From Hungateiclostridiaceae bacterium UBA1305 (GTDB taxonomy: Bacteria > Bacillota > Clostridia > Acetivibrionales > DTU013), in NCBI GenBank assembly GCA_002307275.1, contig DBTX01000059.1, forward strand, positions 29,157 through 66,481: a stretch of 37,325 nucleotides of DNA. Reading direction: 5' to 3'. Below are positions 25,786 to 33,728 of the stretch, piece by piece (positions within the stretch are counted from its first letter, which is position 1; each line of letters begins with the position of its first letter). Under the pieces are notes generated by a model. It had not been told where the DNA came from, made no database searches, and was given only the letters and a program-made list of their open reading frames with translations. The translations under genes and the position numbers were made by a program.

Positions 25786-25849
25786 GACACTTTCAATAAT
25801 ACTGAAGGACTGGCAGTTTAACAATCTAGTTACCACAAGGGTGGATGTA

Positions 25850-27010
25850 ATGTATTTTGTTGAGAAGACCAAGGGTACAAATTATGTAAAGCTATTCGAT
25901 TATCCGCTCTTTACTGCAATTTTATTATTGTCGGTCATTGGGATAATCGTATTGAGAAGTGCAATCGGGGAAGCCGCAATGACGGATGTATGGCTGAAGC
26001 AACTGATCTGTCTGGTTATTGGCGTCGTACTCTGTATTATGATATGCATGATTGACTATAAGGACTTCAAAACACTTGGGATATTACTCTATGTGTTCAG
26101 TATTATACTTCTTGTTCTAGTATTGTTCATAGGCAAGGAGGTCAATGGCAGTAAAAGCTGGCTTCCTGTTCCTATTATCAGTGCTTTTCAGCCCTCTGAA
26201 CTTGCAAAGGTGGCATTTGTAGTCGTAATCCCTGTGTTTTTTGAACGGCTGAAGGATGGTCAGGACACCGCCAGAAATGTTAGAAAGCTGCTTTTTTATA
26301 GTGCTATGCCAATCATATTAGTATTTCTGCAGCGCGATGTCGGCACAGCACTGGTGTTCATTTTTTCCTTTATCGTTTTGCTTTTCGTTTACGGTATACC
26401 ATACCGGTATTTTGTCATAGCTTTGGGGTCATTTGTCGCTCTTGCACCTGTATTATGGTTTATTGTCATACCAGCTAAATTCCCTCATATAAAAAACAGG
26501 ATACTTACTTTCATGTTTCCGGAAATGGACTTGCAGGGGGCCGGTCTTCAGGTATTTCGCTCAAAGATGACGATTGGTTCCGGGCAACTCTGGGGAAAGG
26601 GCTTGTATCATGGCTTGCAGACTCAGAATAGCAGTCCGCTTGTAAGTACGATCAATGTTCCGGAAAAGCAGAACGATTTTATTTTTTCAGTCATAGGTGA
26701 GGAATTGGGCTTTATTGGCTCAATGGTTGTCATACTGATTATTTTCTTCATCCTGCTGCGGTGCATGCATATAGCAATGAATTCGAGGGATGCCTACGGA
26801 TCATTCATGGTTATATGTATAGCTTCCATGTTCGGCTTTCACTTTATTGAAAATATCGGCATGTGTATCGGCGTACTTCCGGTAACAGGCATACCGCTTC
26901 CGTTTATCAGCCAGGGAGGCAGTTCGCTGATTACGAATTTCCTGAATGTCGGTATACTGTTAAGTGTGTCAATGAGGCGAAGGAAGGCTATTTTCAACAG
27001 CTCGCAATAG
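25850..27010 (+). CDS. rodA: Rod-shape SEDS glycosyltransferase RodA (FtsW/RodA/SpoVE family)
   Basis: A 386-residue SEDS-family membrane protein with about ten hydrophobic segments, polymerising lipid II for cell elongation together with a class B PBP. Family motifs: GSKSWLPVPIISAFQPSELAK, FLQRDVGTALVF, VPEKQNDFIFSVIGEELGF and GIPLPFISQGGSS. ATG 25850 is chosen over 25682 because AGGGTGG lies just upstream and the longer frame overlaps the Spo0E gene. RodA rather than FtsW is inferred because a second SEDS gene lies in the dcw cluster at 34790. A terminator follows. Confidence 0.88.
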   Translation: MYFVEKTKGTNYVKLFDYPLFTAILLLSVIGIIVLRSAIGEAAMTDVWLKQLICLVIGVVLCIMICMIDYKDFKTLGILLYVFSIILLVLVLFIGKEVNGSKSWLPVPIISAFQPSELAKVAFVVVIPVFFERLKDGQDTARNVRKLLFYSAMPIILVFLQRDVGTALVFIFSFIVLLFVYGIPYRYFVIALGSFVALAPVLWFIVIPAKFPHIKNRILTFMFPEMDLQGAGLQVFRSKMTIGSGQLWGKGLYHGLQTQNSSPLVSTINVPEKQNDFIFSVIGEELGFIGSMVVILIIFFILLRCMHIAMNSRDAYGSFMVICIASMFGFHFIENIGMCIGVLPVTGIPLPFISQGGSSLITNFLNVGILLSVSMRRRKAIFNSSQ

Positions 27011-27043
27011 GTAGGTATAGCCATACGGCACAGATCATATATT

Positions 27044-27106
27044 AAGGGACGTTTCCTGTTTTGTTCGAAAGATAGCAGGTACGGTCCCTTTCATTTTGTC
27101 CTTTTT
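27044..27106 (+). terminator. Intrinsic terminator after rodA
   Basis: AAGGGAC (27044-27050) pairs with GTCCCTT (27084-27090), with an inner CCTG/CAGG pairing in the loop, and is followed by T-rich sequence. It separates the M16-lgt-rodA operon from the mraZ promoter. Confidence 0.65.
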
Positions 27107-27171
27107 TATGTTCTCTTTCTATATTTTATAGGACCATTTACCTATCTTCAATAAATAATTCAATTTGCATC

Positions 27172-27200
27172 TTGATTATTATTAATTTTTGCTCTAAAAT
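27172..27200 (+). promoter_or_regulatory. mraZ (dcw cluster) promoter
   Basis: TTGATT (27172-27177), exactly 17 bases, then TAAAAT (27195-27200), five of six at the -10. The predicted start, near 27207, falls immediately before the MraZ-type repeats. Confidence 0.65.
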
Positions 27201-27209
27201 AGAGACAAG

Positions 27210-27244
27210 TGGTTAGAAATGGGACAAAGTGGTTTGATGTGAAC
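27210..27244 (+). promoter_or_regulatory. MraZ-type operator array (10-bp-spaced repeats)
   Basis: TGGTT at 27210, TGGGA at 27220, TGGTT at 27230 and a weaker TGAAC at 27240 occur every 10 bases. MraZ is known to bind TGGGN or GTGG-type direct repeats separated by 5 nt, upstream of its own gene. Position, spacing and core agree, so autoregulation of the dcw cluster is likely here. Confidence 0.7.
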
Positions 27245-27262
27245 AAATAAGAGGTGAAAATC

Positions 27263-27694
27263 TTGTTCTATGGTAAGTTTCAACACACGATAGATCCAAA
27301 AGGCAGAGTAATTATTCCTGCTGCCTTCAGGGATGATATCAAGTTGAAATTGATGATAGCAAAAGGCCTCGAAGAATGCCTTTTCATTTTCTCCATGGAA
27401 CAATGGGATGAGATATACACTAAACTAAAGGCACTGCCATTTTCAGACATCAAAGCACGTGACATTACCAGGTTCTTCTTCTCAAGTGCATCAGTTTGTG
27501 AACTGGACGGTAATTCCCGCATACTTGTTCCACTGGAATTAAGGGGATATGCCGGCCTTGAAAAAGATATCATTATCATCGGAGTAGGTACCAGGGCAGA
27601 AGTATGGAGCAGAGCCAAGTGGGAAACATACATGCAGAAGGATACTTTTGCTCCGGATAATATTGCCGAGACGATGGGGCAGCTTGGTATTTGA
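27263..27694 (+). CDS. mraZ: Transcriptional regulator MraZ
   Basis: A 143-residue MraZ with two SpoVT/AbrB-like halves: FYGKFQHTIDPKGRVIIPAAFRD (residues 2-24) and SSASVCELDGNSRILVPLELRGYAGL (about 76-101). The repeated D-x-x-x/G-R pattern forms the DNA-binding surface. The start is assigned to TTG 27263, giving the family's MFYG opening with AAGAGGTG 6 bases upstream; GTG 27254 would overlap the ribosome site. It represses or tunes dcw transcription by binding the repeats just upstream. Confidence 0.94.
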   Translation: MFYGKFQHTIDPKGRVIIPAAFRDDIKLKLMIAKGLEECLFIFSMEQWDEIYTKLKALPFSDIKARDITRFFFSSASVCELDGNSRILVPLELRGYAGLEKDIIIIGVGTRAEVWSRAKWETYMQKDTFAPDNIAETMGQLGI

Positions 27695-27724
27695 AATCTT
27701 TCATAATGTGCTGGGAGGAAACTG

Positions 27725-28687
27725 ATGGATTTTAACCACAGACCGGTTTTGCTGGATGAATGCATGGAAAGCTTGAATATAAAAAGTGATGGTATTTATA
27801 TAGACGGCACACTTGGAGGTGCGGGACATTCACTTGAAATTATCAAAAAGTTGGACAAGGGTACGCTTGTCGGTATCGACCAGGATGATTTTGCACTTGA
27901 GGTATCGGGTGAAAGACTTCGCAAGGAGCAGGGAAATGCAGGACTGATATTGATAAAAGGTAATTTCCGGAACATACCGCAGCTTCTCAAAAGCCACGGG
28001 ATTGAAGGAGCGGACGGCATACTGCTTGACATCGGGGTATCGTCACACCAGCTTGATGAAGCGGAACGCGGCTTCAGTTACATGCAGGATTCACCGCTGG
28101 ACATGCGGATGGACAGAACAGGAAAACTTGACGCGGCAATGATAGTCAATACATATGATGAAAAGACGATTAAGGATATCCTCAGGGAGTATGGTGAAGA
28201 GAACTGGGCGGCAAGAATTGCCTCATTCATCATAAAGGCCAGAGTTGAAAGAAGAATTGAAACGACAGGACAACTGGTTGAAATCATAAAGGCTGCAATT
28301 CCGGCACAAGCCAGGCGCGAAGGACCGCATCCTGCAAAAAGGACTTTTCAGGCATTAAGGATTGCAGTGAATGACGAACTGGGCGCACTAAAGGAAGGGC
28401 TGGGAAACGCTGTACAAGTATTAAAGCCAGGGGGCAGACTCAGTGTAATAACCTTCCATTCGCTGGAGGATAGAATAGTAAAGAATGAGTTTCATACAAA
28501 AGAAAAGCCATGCACATGCCCGCCGTCATTTCCGGTATGCATATGTGGGAAGAAGCCGGAACTGAAGGTGCTGACGAGGAAGCCCATATTGCCTTCAGAA
28601 ACAGAACTGGCACAGAATCCAAGATCACGCAGTGCAAAGCTCAGGACAGCGCAAAAGGTTGAATACGATACGGTAACTAAAGATTAA
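27725..28687 (+). CDS. rsmH: 16S rRNA (cytosine1402-N4)-methyltransferase RsmH
   Basis: Methylates N4 of C1402 in the 16S rRNA P-site. The 320-residue protein begins with HRPVLLDECMESL, has the SAM-binding motif DGTLGGAGHS near residues 32-41, LDIGVSSHQLDEAERGFSY near 101-119, and the C-terminal SVITFHSLEDRIVKN pattern with a Cys pair region (CTCPPSFPVCICG). GGGAGGAAACTG precedes ATG 27725, 30 bases after mraZ. This is the normal second gene of dcw clusters. A 561-bp gap separates it from ftsL. Confidence 0.96.
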   Translation: MDFNHRPVLLDECMESLNIKSDGIYIDGTLGGAGHSLEIIKKLDKGTLVGIDQDDFALEVSGERLRKEQGNAGLILIKGNFRNIPQLLKSHGIEGADGILLDIGVSSHQLDEAERGFSYMQDSPLDMRMDRTGKLDAAMIVNTYDEKTIKDILREYGEENWAARIASFIIKARVERRIETTGQLVEIIKAAIPAQARREGPHPAKRTFQALRIAVNDELGALKEGLGNAVQVLKPGGRLSVITFHSLEDRIVKNEFHTKEKPCTCPPSFPVCICGKKPELKVLTRKPILPSETELAQNPRSRSAKLRTAQKVEYDTVTKD

Positions 28688-28779
28688 ATTTTAATATACA
28701 TTGGACAAGCAAGAAATATACGAAAGAGTAAAAGCAGAGGAAAGGAAATTTACTAAAGATAAAACAAACAAAAGAAAAG

Positions 28780-29089
28780 GCTTACAAAAGAGAAAGCTAA
28801 CAAAAGACAAAACTTACAAAAGCTAAAACTTACAAAAGACAAACGAACAAAAGACAAACTTACAAAAGACAAAACTTACAAAAGACAGAACTTACAAAAG
28901 ACAGAACTTACAAAAGACAAAACTTACAAAAGACAAACTTACAAAAGACAAAACTTACAAAAGGCAAACTTACAAAAGACAAACGAACAAAAGACAAACT
29001 TACAAAAGACAAACGAACAAAAGACAAACTTACAAAAGACAAAACTTACAAAAGACAAAACTTACAAAAGACAAACGAACAAGAGAAAG
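28780..29089 (+). repeat. A/C-rich 15-16 bp tandem array upstream of ftsL (about 20 units)
   Basis: About 20 head-to-tail units of consensus ACTTACAAAAGACAAA, 15 or 16 bp long. An ACGAAC variant replaces ACTTAC in four units, and single-base changes occur elsewhere (for example GACAGA, GGCAAA). The plus strand is rich in A, with moderate C and little G. There are no unique spacers, so it is not CRISPR. It could be a slippage-prone satellite, an unstructured leader or a protein-binding array. Confidence 0.92.
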
Positions 29090-29124
29090 TGAACATTTAC
29101 GAAAGACAAGGCAACAAGTGGTTC

Positions 29125-29163
29125 GGATGCATGGGCGAGCAGTTGACTTTAGTCAACGAACAG
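29125..29163 (+). repeat. Dispersed palindromic element, copy B, upstream of ftsL
   Basis: The consensus block GGATGCATGGGCGAGCA starts at 29125 with no mismatch to the reverse complement in copy E2. It is followed by the dyad GTTGAC-TTTA-GTCAAC (29142-29157) and GAACAG. It stands at the downstream edge of the A/C-rich array, in the same orientation as the truB copy. Confidence 0.8.
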
Positions 29164-29172
29164 CCCTTGATT

Positions 29173-29205
29173 TACCGGGGACTCTCGATAAGGCAGTCCC
29201 CGGTA
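29173..29205 (+). terminator. Strong hairpin between rsmH and ftsL
   Basis: Perfect 11-bp arms TACCGGGGACT (29173-29183) and AGTCCCCGGTA (29195-29205) around an 11-base loop, followed by TTACTTTCC. The stem is strong but the T-tract is weak. It could terminate the mraZ-rsmH transcript or attenuate reading into ftsL. Confidence 0.55.
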
Positions 29206-29248
29206 TTACTTTCCTGTATTGCATAAATCACTGCAGAGGTGAATACAA

Positions 29249-29794
29249 TTGAAACAAAAGGATTATGAATATGTACAGGGTTCAACTGCAAGACAGCTTG
29301 AGCAGACAAGACAGGCTGAACAAACAAGGCAGGTCGAACAAACAAGGCAGCTCGAGCCATATGATGTTTATGAGAAGAACTCCGTACTGAAAGCAAAAAA
29401 GCAATATAAAAACAACAGGAAAGTTAAGCTCAAGCTCGTATTGTCGATTCTGGCAGTACTGGTAGCCGCTCTTACAGTAATGTATAGATTTGCTCTGGTT
29501 ACACAGCTAAGTTATAATATCAACAAGAATGAAATAATTTATAATGAGCTGAGAAATAAAAACTCAATATTAAAGGTCCAGTTAGAGACACAGACGGATC
29601 TCGCAGAAATAAAGGAGCGCGCGGAAACCAGACTTGGTATGCAGAAGCCGGATAAAAGCCAAATTATATACATAAAAGTTCCCAGGAACGATTACACTGT
29701 TGTAATGAAGGAACAGAACAAGGCAGACGGCGGCGGAAGTATTCTCAAGGCGTTCATTTACAAAGTATCGGGGTTGGTAAGGCTTTTTGAATAA
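29249..29794 (+). CDS. ftsL: FtsL-like cell-division protein
   Basis: A 181-residue bitopic membrane protein, assigned FtsL by structure and position in the dcw cluster. The cytoplasmic N-terminus contains a 3-copy EQTRQ repeat (residues 16-33). A single membrane helix follows (LVLSILAVLVAALTVMYRFALV, about 64-85). An extracellular coiled coil follows (NINKNEIIYNELRNKNSILKVQLETQTDLAEIKERAETRLGM), ending in the RLGM..P pattern common to FtsL/DivIC. The start is TTG 29249 with GAGGTG 7 bases upstream. FtsL links the divisome to septal wall synthesis. Sequence identity to FtsL is low in general, so the name rests partly on context. Confidence 0.82.
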   Translation: MKQKDYEYVQGSTARQLEQTRQAEQTRQVEQTRQLEPYDVYEKNSVLKAKKQYKNNRKVKLKLVLSILAVLVAALTVMYRFALVTQLSYNINKNEIIYNELRNKNSILKVQLETQTDLAEIKERAETRLGMQKPDKSQIIYIKVPRNDYTVVMKEQNKADGGGSILKAFIYKVSGLVRLFE

Positions 29795-29905
29795 GTGGGA
29801 TTGCATGGAGATAGGCTGTGGATAATGTAAAATGGTATTTTGCATGGTCTATGGTCTTTTTTATTACTAAAGTGGGATAGTATATCATTTACAGGGGGGA
29901 TCAAT

Positions 29906-32107
29906 TTGGCTGCTCCAAGTCTGGCGGTAAAAAAAAGGCTGATTTTCATGCTTGCTGCATTTGCGGTTATTGTAGCTGTACTAATGGTGAGACTGGCGTT
30001 CATTCAGTTCGTCCAGGGTACAGAGCTTCAGAAACAAGCCTTCGTCCAGCAAAACAGGGGCAGAATAATCAGTCCCATCCGGGGAACGATTTATGATAGA
30101 AACGGTAAAAAGCTTGCTATCAGTGTACAAGTAGCTACAATCACCTGCAGTCCCAATGATATAAAAAGTAAAAGTTCAAAATTGACGCCGGATGAAGTTG
30201 CCGACGGTCTGGCACCACTCCTTTCTATGGACAGAAATCAAATAAAACAGCTCATCACCAAGAAAACAGATTATGTCACAATCAAACGAAAAGTGGATAA
30301 AGAAACAGAGGACAGTGTCAGGAAGTGGATCCAGGATAAAAAGGCGGTTGGAATCAATATTGATGAGGATGCGAAAAGATATTATCCGAACAGCAACCTT
30401 GCCTCACATGTCCTTGGATTCACGGGTAACGACAATCAGGGCCTGCAGGGTGGCATTGAGGATGTGATGGAAAAATACCTGAAAGGCGTACCCGGTAAGA
30501 TACTCAGCGAAGTGGACGCAAAACGCGAAGCTATACCGCTGGATACTGAAAAACGAATAGATGCAGAGGATGGTCTCAATGTTGTCCTTACGATTGATGA
30601 AACCATACAATACCTGGCTTCCAAGACACTTGACAAGGCGATCGCTGATTACAAGGTCAAGCAGGGAGGCGTAGCAATTGTGATAGATCCAAAAACCGGA
30701 GACATACTTGCTCTTGTTTCAAAACCCGATTATGATCTGAATAATCCATATGCACTTCCGAAAAATGTCGAGGGACTTGATGCAGCCAGCTGGGTCGAGG
30801 GTAGTTCCGATACGGTAAATATATTGAGTAAGTCCGTATGGCGCGACAAAGCTATTTCTGATACCTATGAGCCCGGTTCCACCTTCAAGAGTATAACAAG
30901 TTCAGCGGGACTGGAGGAAGGAATAGTAACTCCCGATACGATCACGAGTGACTTTCCGATAAAGGTTACAGGCTGGCCCAAACCCATATACTGCTGGAGA
31001 AAAGGCAGAGAACACGGCGTTGAGACTTTCAGGGAAGCAGTGATCAATTCGTGCAACCCTGCATTTGTCAAAGTAGCACAGAGCTTGGGAATAGACCGTT
31101 TTTACAGTTATGTGAAGGCATTTGGGTTCTTTGACAAAACCGGCATAGAGCTCAAGGGCGAAGGTAAATCGATATTTCAGGCCAAACCAAAGGAAATAGA
31201 CATGGCAGTGGCTTCTTTCGGGCAGAGATTCACAATTACGCCATTACAGCTTGCTACAGCCTATACAGCTGTCGTGAATGGCGGTAAGCTCATGAAACCA
31301 AGGCTGGTCAAAGAGCTGACCGATTCTGACGGCAATGTTGTGAAAAAATACGAACCCGAGGTTGTAAGAACTGTCATCTCAAAACAAACTTCAGATACGA
31401 TAAGAGGAATTCTTGAAAGCGTTGTTTCAACACCAAATGGTACTGGAAACGGCGCATACGTAAAAGGCTACAGGATAGCAGGAAAGACCGGAACCTCACA
31501 AACCACCCAGCAGGATGTACATATTGCATCGTTCTGCGGCTTCGCTCCTGCAGACGATCCCAAAATTATCACACTTGTGGTACTTTTTGATCCGAAGGGC
31601 GAATCCTATATGGGCGGTATGATAGCGGCGCCTACTGCAGGTAAGATCATGGAAGACGTATTGAACTATATGCAGGTTGAACGCAAGTATACCGAAGAAG
31701 ATTTGAAAGCAATGACAAAGGAAGTATATGTTCCCGATGTACGCAAGTTATCTGTCGAAGAAGCAGTCAGCAAGCTTAAAGCTGCAGGGTTGAATTATAA
31801 AATAGAAGGAAATGGAAACAATAAGAGTATTGTTGTGGAACAGACGCCAAAGCCGGATGCTGTTATTCCGGAAAAATCGGTAGTAATTCTGTATACCTAC
31901 AAACCTGAGCAACAGGTGACGGTGGCAATGCCCGACCTTAGGAGCAAGACCATGGCGGAGGCAATAGACGCTTTGAACCGGATCGGTCTCAATATTAAGG
32001 CACTTGGTACCGGAACAGTTTTCAAGCAGCAGTATGCAGAAGGTACCATGGTTGAGAAGGGGCAGGTGGTAGAAGTTGATTTCAGGAATACGGAAAATGT
32101 TGAGTGA
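29906..32107 (+). CDS. Class B penicillin-binding protein with two PASTA domains (FtsI/SpoVD type)
   Basis: A transpeptidase cross-linking peptidoglycan at the septum or spore cortex. One N-terminal membrane helix (about 11-35) precedes the dimerisation domain (RGRIISPIRGTIYDRNGKKLA, about 47-67). The transpeptidase domain has S325-T-F-K328, S382-C-N384 and K527-T-G-T530, the three active-site motifs. Two C-terminal PASTA domains start near VPDVRKLSVEEAVSKLKAAGL and AMPDLRSKTMAEAIDALNRIGL. The TTG 29906 start (AGGGGGG six bases upstream) gives 733 residues and is preferred over ATG 29840. SpoVD is favoured over FtsI because of PASTA domains and the sporulation context, but only one such PBP is present here. 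Confidence 0.92.
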   Translation: MAAPSLAVKKRLIFMLAAFAVIVAVLMVRLAFIQFVQGTELQKQAFVQQNRGRIISPIRGTIYDRNGKKLAISVQVATITCSPNDIKSKSSKLTPDEVADGLAPLLSMDRNQIKQLITKKTDYVTIKRKVDKETEDSVRKWIQDKKAVGINIDEDAKRYYPNSNLASHVLGFTGNDNQGLQGGIEDVMEKYLKGVPGKILSEVDAKREAIPLDTEKRIDAEDGLNVVLTIDETIQYLASKTLDKAIADYKVKQGGVAIVIDPKTGDILALVSKPDYDLNNPYALPKNVEGLDAASWVEGSSDTVNILSKSVWRDKAISDTYEPGSTFKSITSSAGLEEGIVTPDTITSDFPIKVTGWPKPIYCWRKGREHGVETFREAVINSCNPAFVKVAQSLGIDRFYSYVKAFGFFDKTGIELKGEGKSIFQAKPKEIDMAVASFGQRFTITPLQLATAYTAVVNGGKLMKPRLVKELTDSDGNVVKKYEPEVVRTVISKQTSDTIRGILESVVSTPNGTGNGAYVKGYRIAGKTGTSQTTQQDVHIASFCGFAPADDPKIITLVVLFDPKGESYMGGMIAAPTAGKIMEDVLNYMQVERKYTEEDLKAMTKEVYVPDVRKLSVEEAVSKLKAAGLNYKIEGNGNNKSIVVEQTPKPDAVIPEKSVVILYTYKPEQQVTVAMPDLRSKTMAEAIDALNRIGLNIKALGTGTVFKQQYAEGTMVEKGQVVEVDFRNTENVE

Positions 32108-32199
32108 ACATTTTGGCTTCAGATGAAGATTTGCTCTACCTGAGGTTTGGAAGAGAACACCCGATTATGAAAAAGGGTGCCCTGTAATTTGATAATCCC

Positions 32200-32217
32200 G
32201 GGAATTTGATCATTCCC
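32200..32217 (+). other. Small hairpin just upstream of the murE ribosome site
   Basis: GGGAAT (32200-32205) and ATTCCC (32212-32217) pair around TTGATC, directly before the AAGGAGG (32218-32224) ribosome site. It may influence murE translation; six base pairs is modest. Confidence 0.25.
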
Positions 32218-32231
32218 AAGGAGGTCATGCA

Positions 32232-33689
32232 ATGTTATTGGCTGAATTGGTCCGAGGACTCAATATTACAAATGTAAAAGGTGAGGGAGATATTGAGATA
32301 AAGGGCATAGCGTATGACTCGAGAAAGGTTGGAAAAGGGTATGTGTTTGTCTGCATCGACGGGATGACAGCCGATGGACATGACTATGCATATGAAGCAA
32401 TGAAAAAAGGCGCTGTTGCTTTGATCGTACAAAAGGATACAGGAATGAATGAAAATGTAACAGTGATGCGTACGGACGATACTCGTAAGGCACTGGCACT
32501 TGTATCCGACAGATTTTACGGACATCCCTCCGGAAGGTTCAGACTAATCGGTATAACAGGTACAAAGGGAAAAACAACTACTACATTTATGATAAAAGCC
32601 ATACTTGAAGCGGCAGGCCGGAAAGTTGGCCTGATAGGGACACTTGGAACAAGAATAGGAGAAAGGGAACTGTACTCCGAACATACGACCCCTGAATCGC
32701 TCGAGCTTCAGATGTTGTTTTCGGAAATGGCTGAAGAGGGTGTTGAAGAGGTTGTGATGGAGGTTTCTTCGCAGGGACTTGCACTCCAGAGAGTCGGCGC
32801 CTGTGAATTCGATACTGCCGTATTCACAAATCTAAGCAGGGATCATATCGGGGAGAGAGAGCATGCTTCCATGGAGGAGTATTTATTGGCAAAGTGCAAG
32901 CTTTTCAAGATGGCAAAAAGGGGTCTTGTTAATCTGGATAGTGCATATGCCTCTAAGGTCCTGGATGAGGCTGAATGTATGACAATGACCTACGGGTTGG
33001 ATGAACATGCAGACATCAGTGCACATAATATAATAAAAATGCCGCATAATGTAGAGTTCGACATAGATTCGCCGTGGTATGGCGGGAAATTTTCAGTAAA
33101 TATTCCGGGCAGGTTTAGTGTATATAATGCATTGGCGTCAGCCGGCGTAAGCGGTCTGCTTGGTATACCGCAGGAGATCGTACAGAAGGGGCTCGAACGC
33201 GTGCAAGTGCCGGGCAGGGCCGAATTGGTGGACACAGGACGTAATTTCAGTGTTATAATAGATTATGCACATTCGCCGGACAGCCTTGAGAATATACTGT
33301 CAACAGTCAAAGATTATGCGGAGGGAAGAGTGGTTTGTGTTTTCGGGTGCGGAGGAGACAGGGACAGGACCAAAAGGCCGATGATGGGTGCAATATCAGC
33401 CCGGCTGGCGGATTATACGGTGATAACGTCTGATAATCCAAGGACTGAAGATCCTGATTCGATCATTGCACAGATTGAAGAAGGCATAAAAGGCAAGGAC
33501 GTAAAATATATATGCATCAGAGACAGGCGGGAGGCCATAAGGCACGCCATGCGAGGTGCCGGAGCAGGAGATGTGCTGGTGCTGGCAGGTAAGGGACATG
33601 AAACTTACCAGATATTCAGCGATAGAACGATCCATTTTGATGAACGTGAAGTAGTCCGGGAAATTCTTGAGAAAATGAAAATGGACTAG
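32232..33689 (+). CDS. murE: UDP-N-acetylmuramoyl-tripeptide synthetase MurE
   Basis: An ATP-dependent ligase adding the third stem residue to UDP-MurNAc-L-Ala-D-Glu. The P-loop is GITGTKGKTTTTFM (about 101-114), followed by MEVSSQGLALQRV and HIGEREHASMEEYL. The specificity motif reads DNPRTEDP, the form typical of meso-diaminopimelate ligases (lysine enzymes lack the DNPR arginine). It is 485 residues, full length. ATG 32232 has AAGGAGG 7 bases upstream. The next gene is mraY, with no murF between them. Confidence 0.95.
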   Translation: MLLAELVRGLNITNVKGEGDIEIKGIAYDSRKVGKGYVFVCIDGMTADGHDYAYEAMKKGAVALIVQKDTGMNENVTVMRTDDTRKALALVSDRFYGHPSGRFRLIGITGTKGKTTTTFMIKAILEAAGRKVGLIGTLGTRIGERELYSEHTTPESLELQMLFSEMAEEGVEEVVMEVSSQGLALQRVGACEFDTAVFTNLSRDHIGEREHASMEEYLLAKCKLFKMAKRGLVNLDSAYASKVLDEAECMTMTYGLDEHADISAHNIIKMPHNVEFDIDSPWYGGKFSVNIPGRFSVYNALASAGVSGLLGIPQEIVQKGLERVQVPGRAELVDTGRNFSVIIDYAHSPDSLENILSTVKDYAEGRVVCVFGCGGDRDRTKRPMMGAISARLADYTVITSDNPRTEDPDSIIAQIEEGIKGKDVKYICIRDRREAIRHAMRGAGAGDVLVLAGKGHETYQIFSDRTIHFDEREVVREILEKMKMD

Positions 33690-33728
33690 TGGGATAAGAT
33701 ATGAAATACAAAATACGGGGGAATGAAT

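Larger units (their letters stand above)
28688..29248 (+). other. 561-bp non-coding region between rsmH and ftsL
   Basis: No convincing gene. Contents in order: an A-rich lead-in (28688-28779), the 15-16 bp tandem array (28780-29089), element copy B (29125-29163), a strong GC hairpin (29173-29205), and the ftsL ribosome site. A frame from TTG 28701 runs 40 codons into the array but has no ribosome site. The mixture of 15- and 16-bp units shifts frame repeatedly, which argues against coding. In most dcw clusters this gap is short. Confidence 0.75.

Noticed and set aside
25682..25849. N-terminal extension of rodA from ATG 25682
   Set aside because: It overlaps the Spo0E-family gene, lacks a ribosome site, and the family start fits ATG 25850.
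28701..28823. 40-codon TTG frame running into the A/C-rich array
   Set aside because: No ribosome site, composition is that of the repeat, and the frame is lost by 15/16-bp unit mixing.
28780..29089. CRISPR array
   Set aside because: Units are 15-16 bp and contiguous, with no unique spacers and no cas genes nearby.
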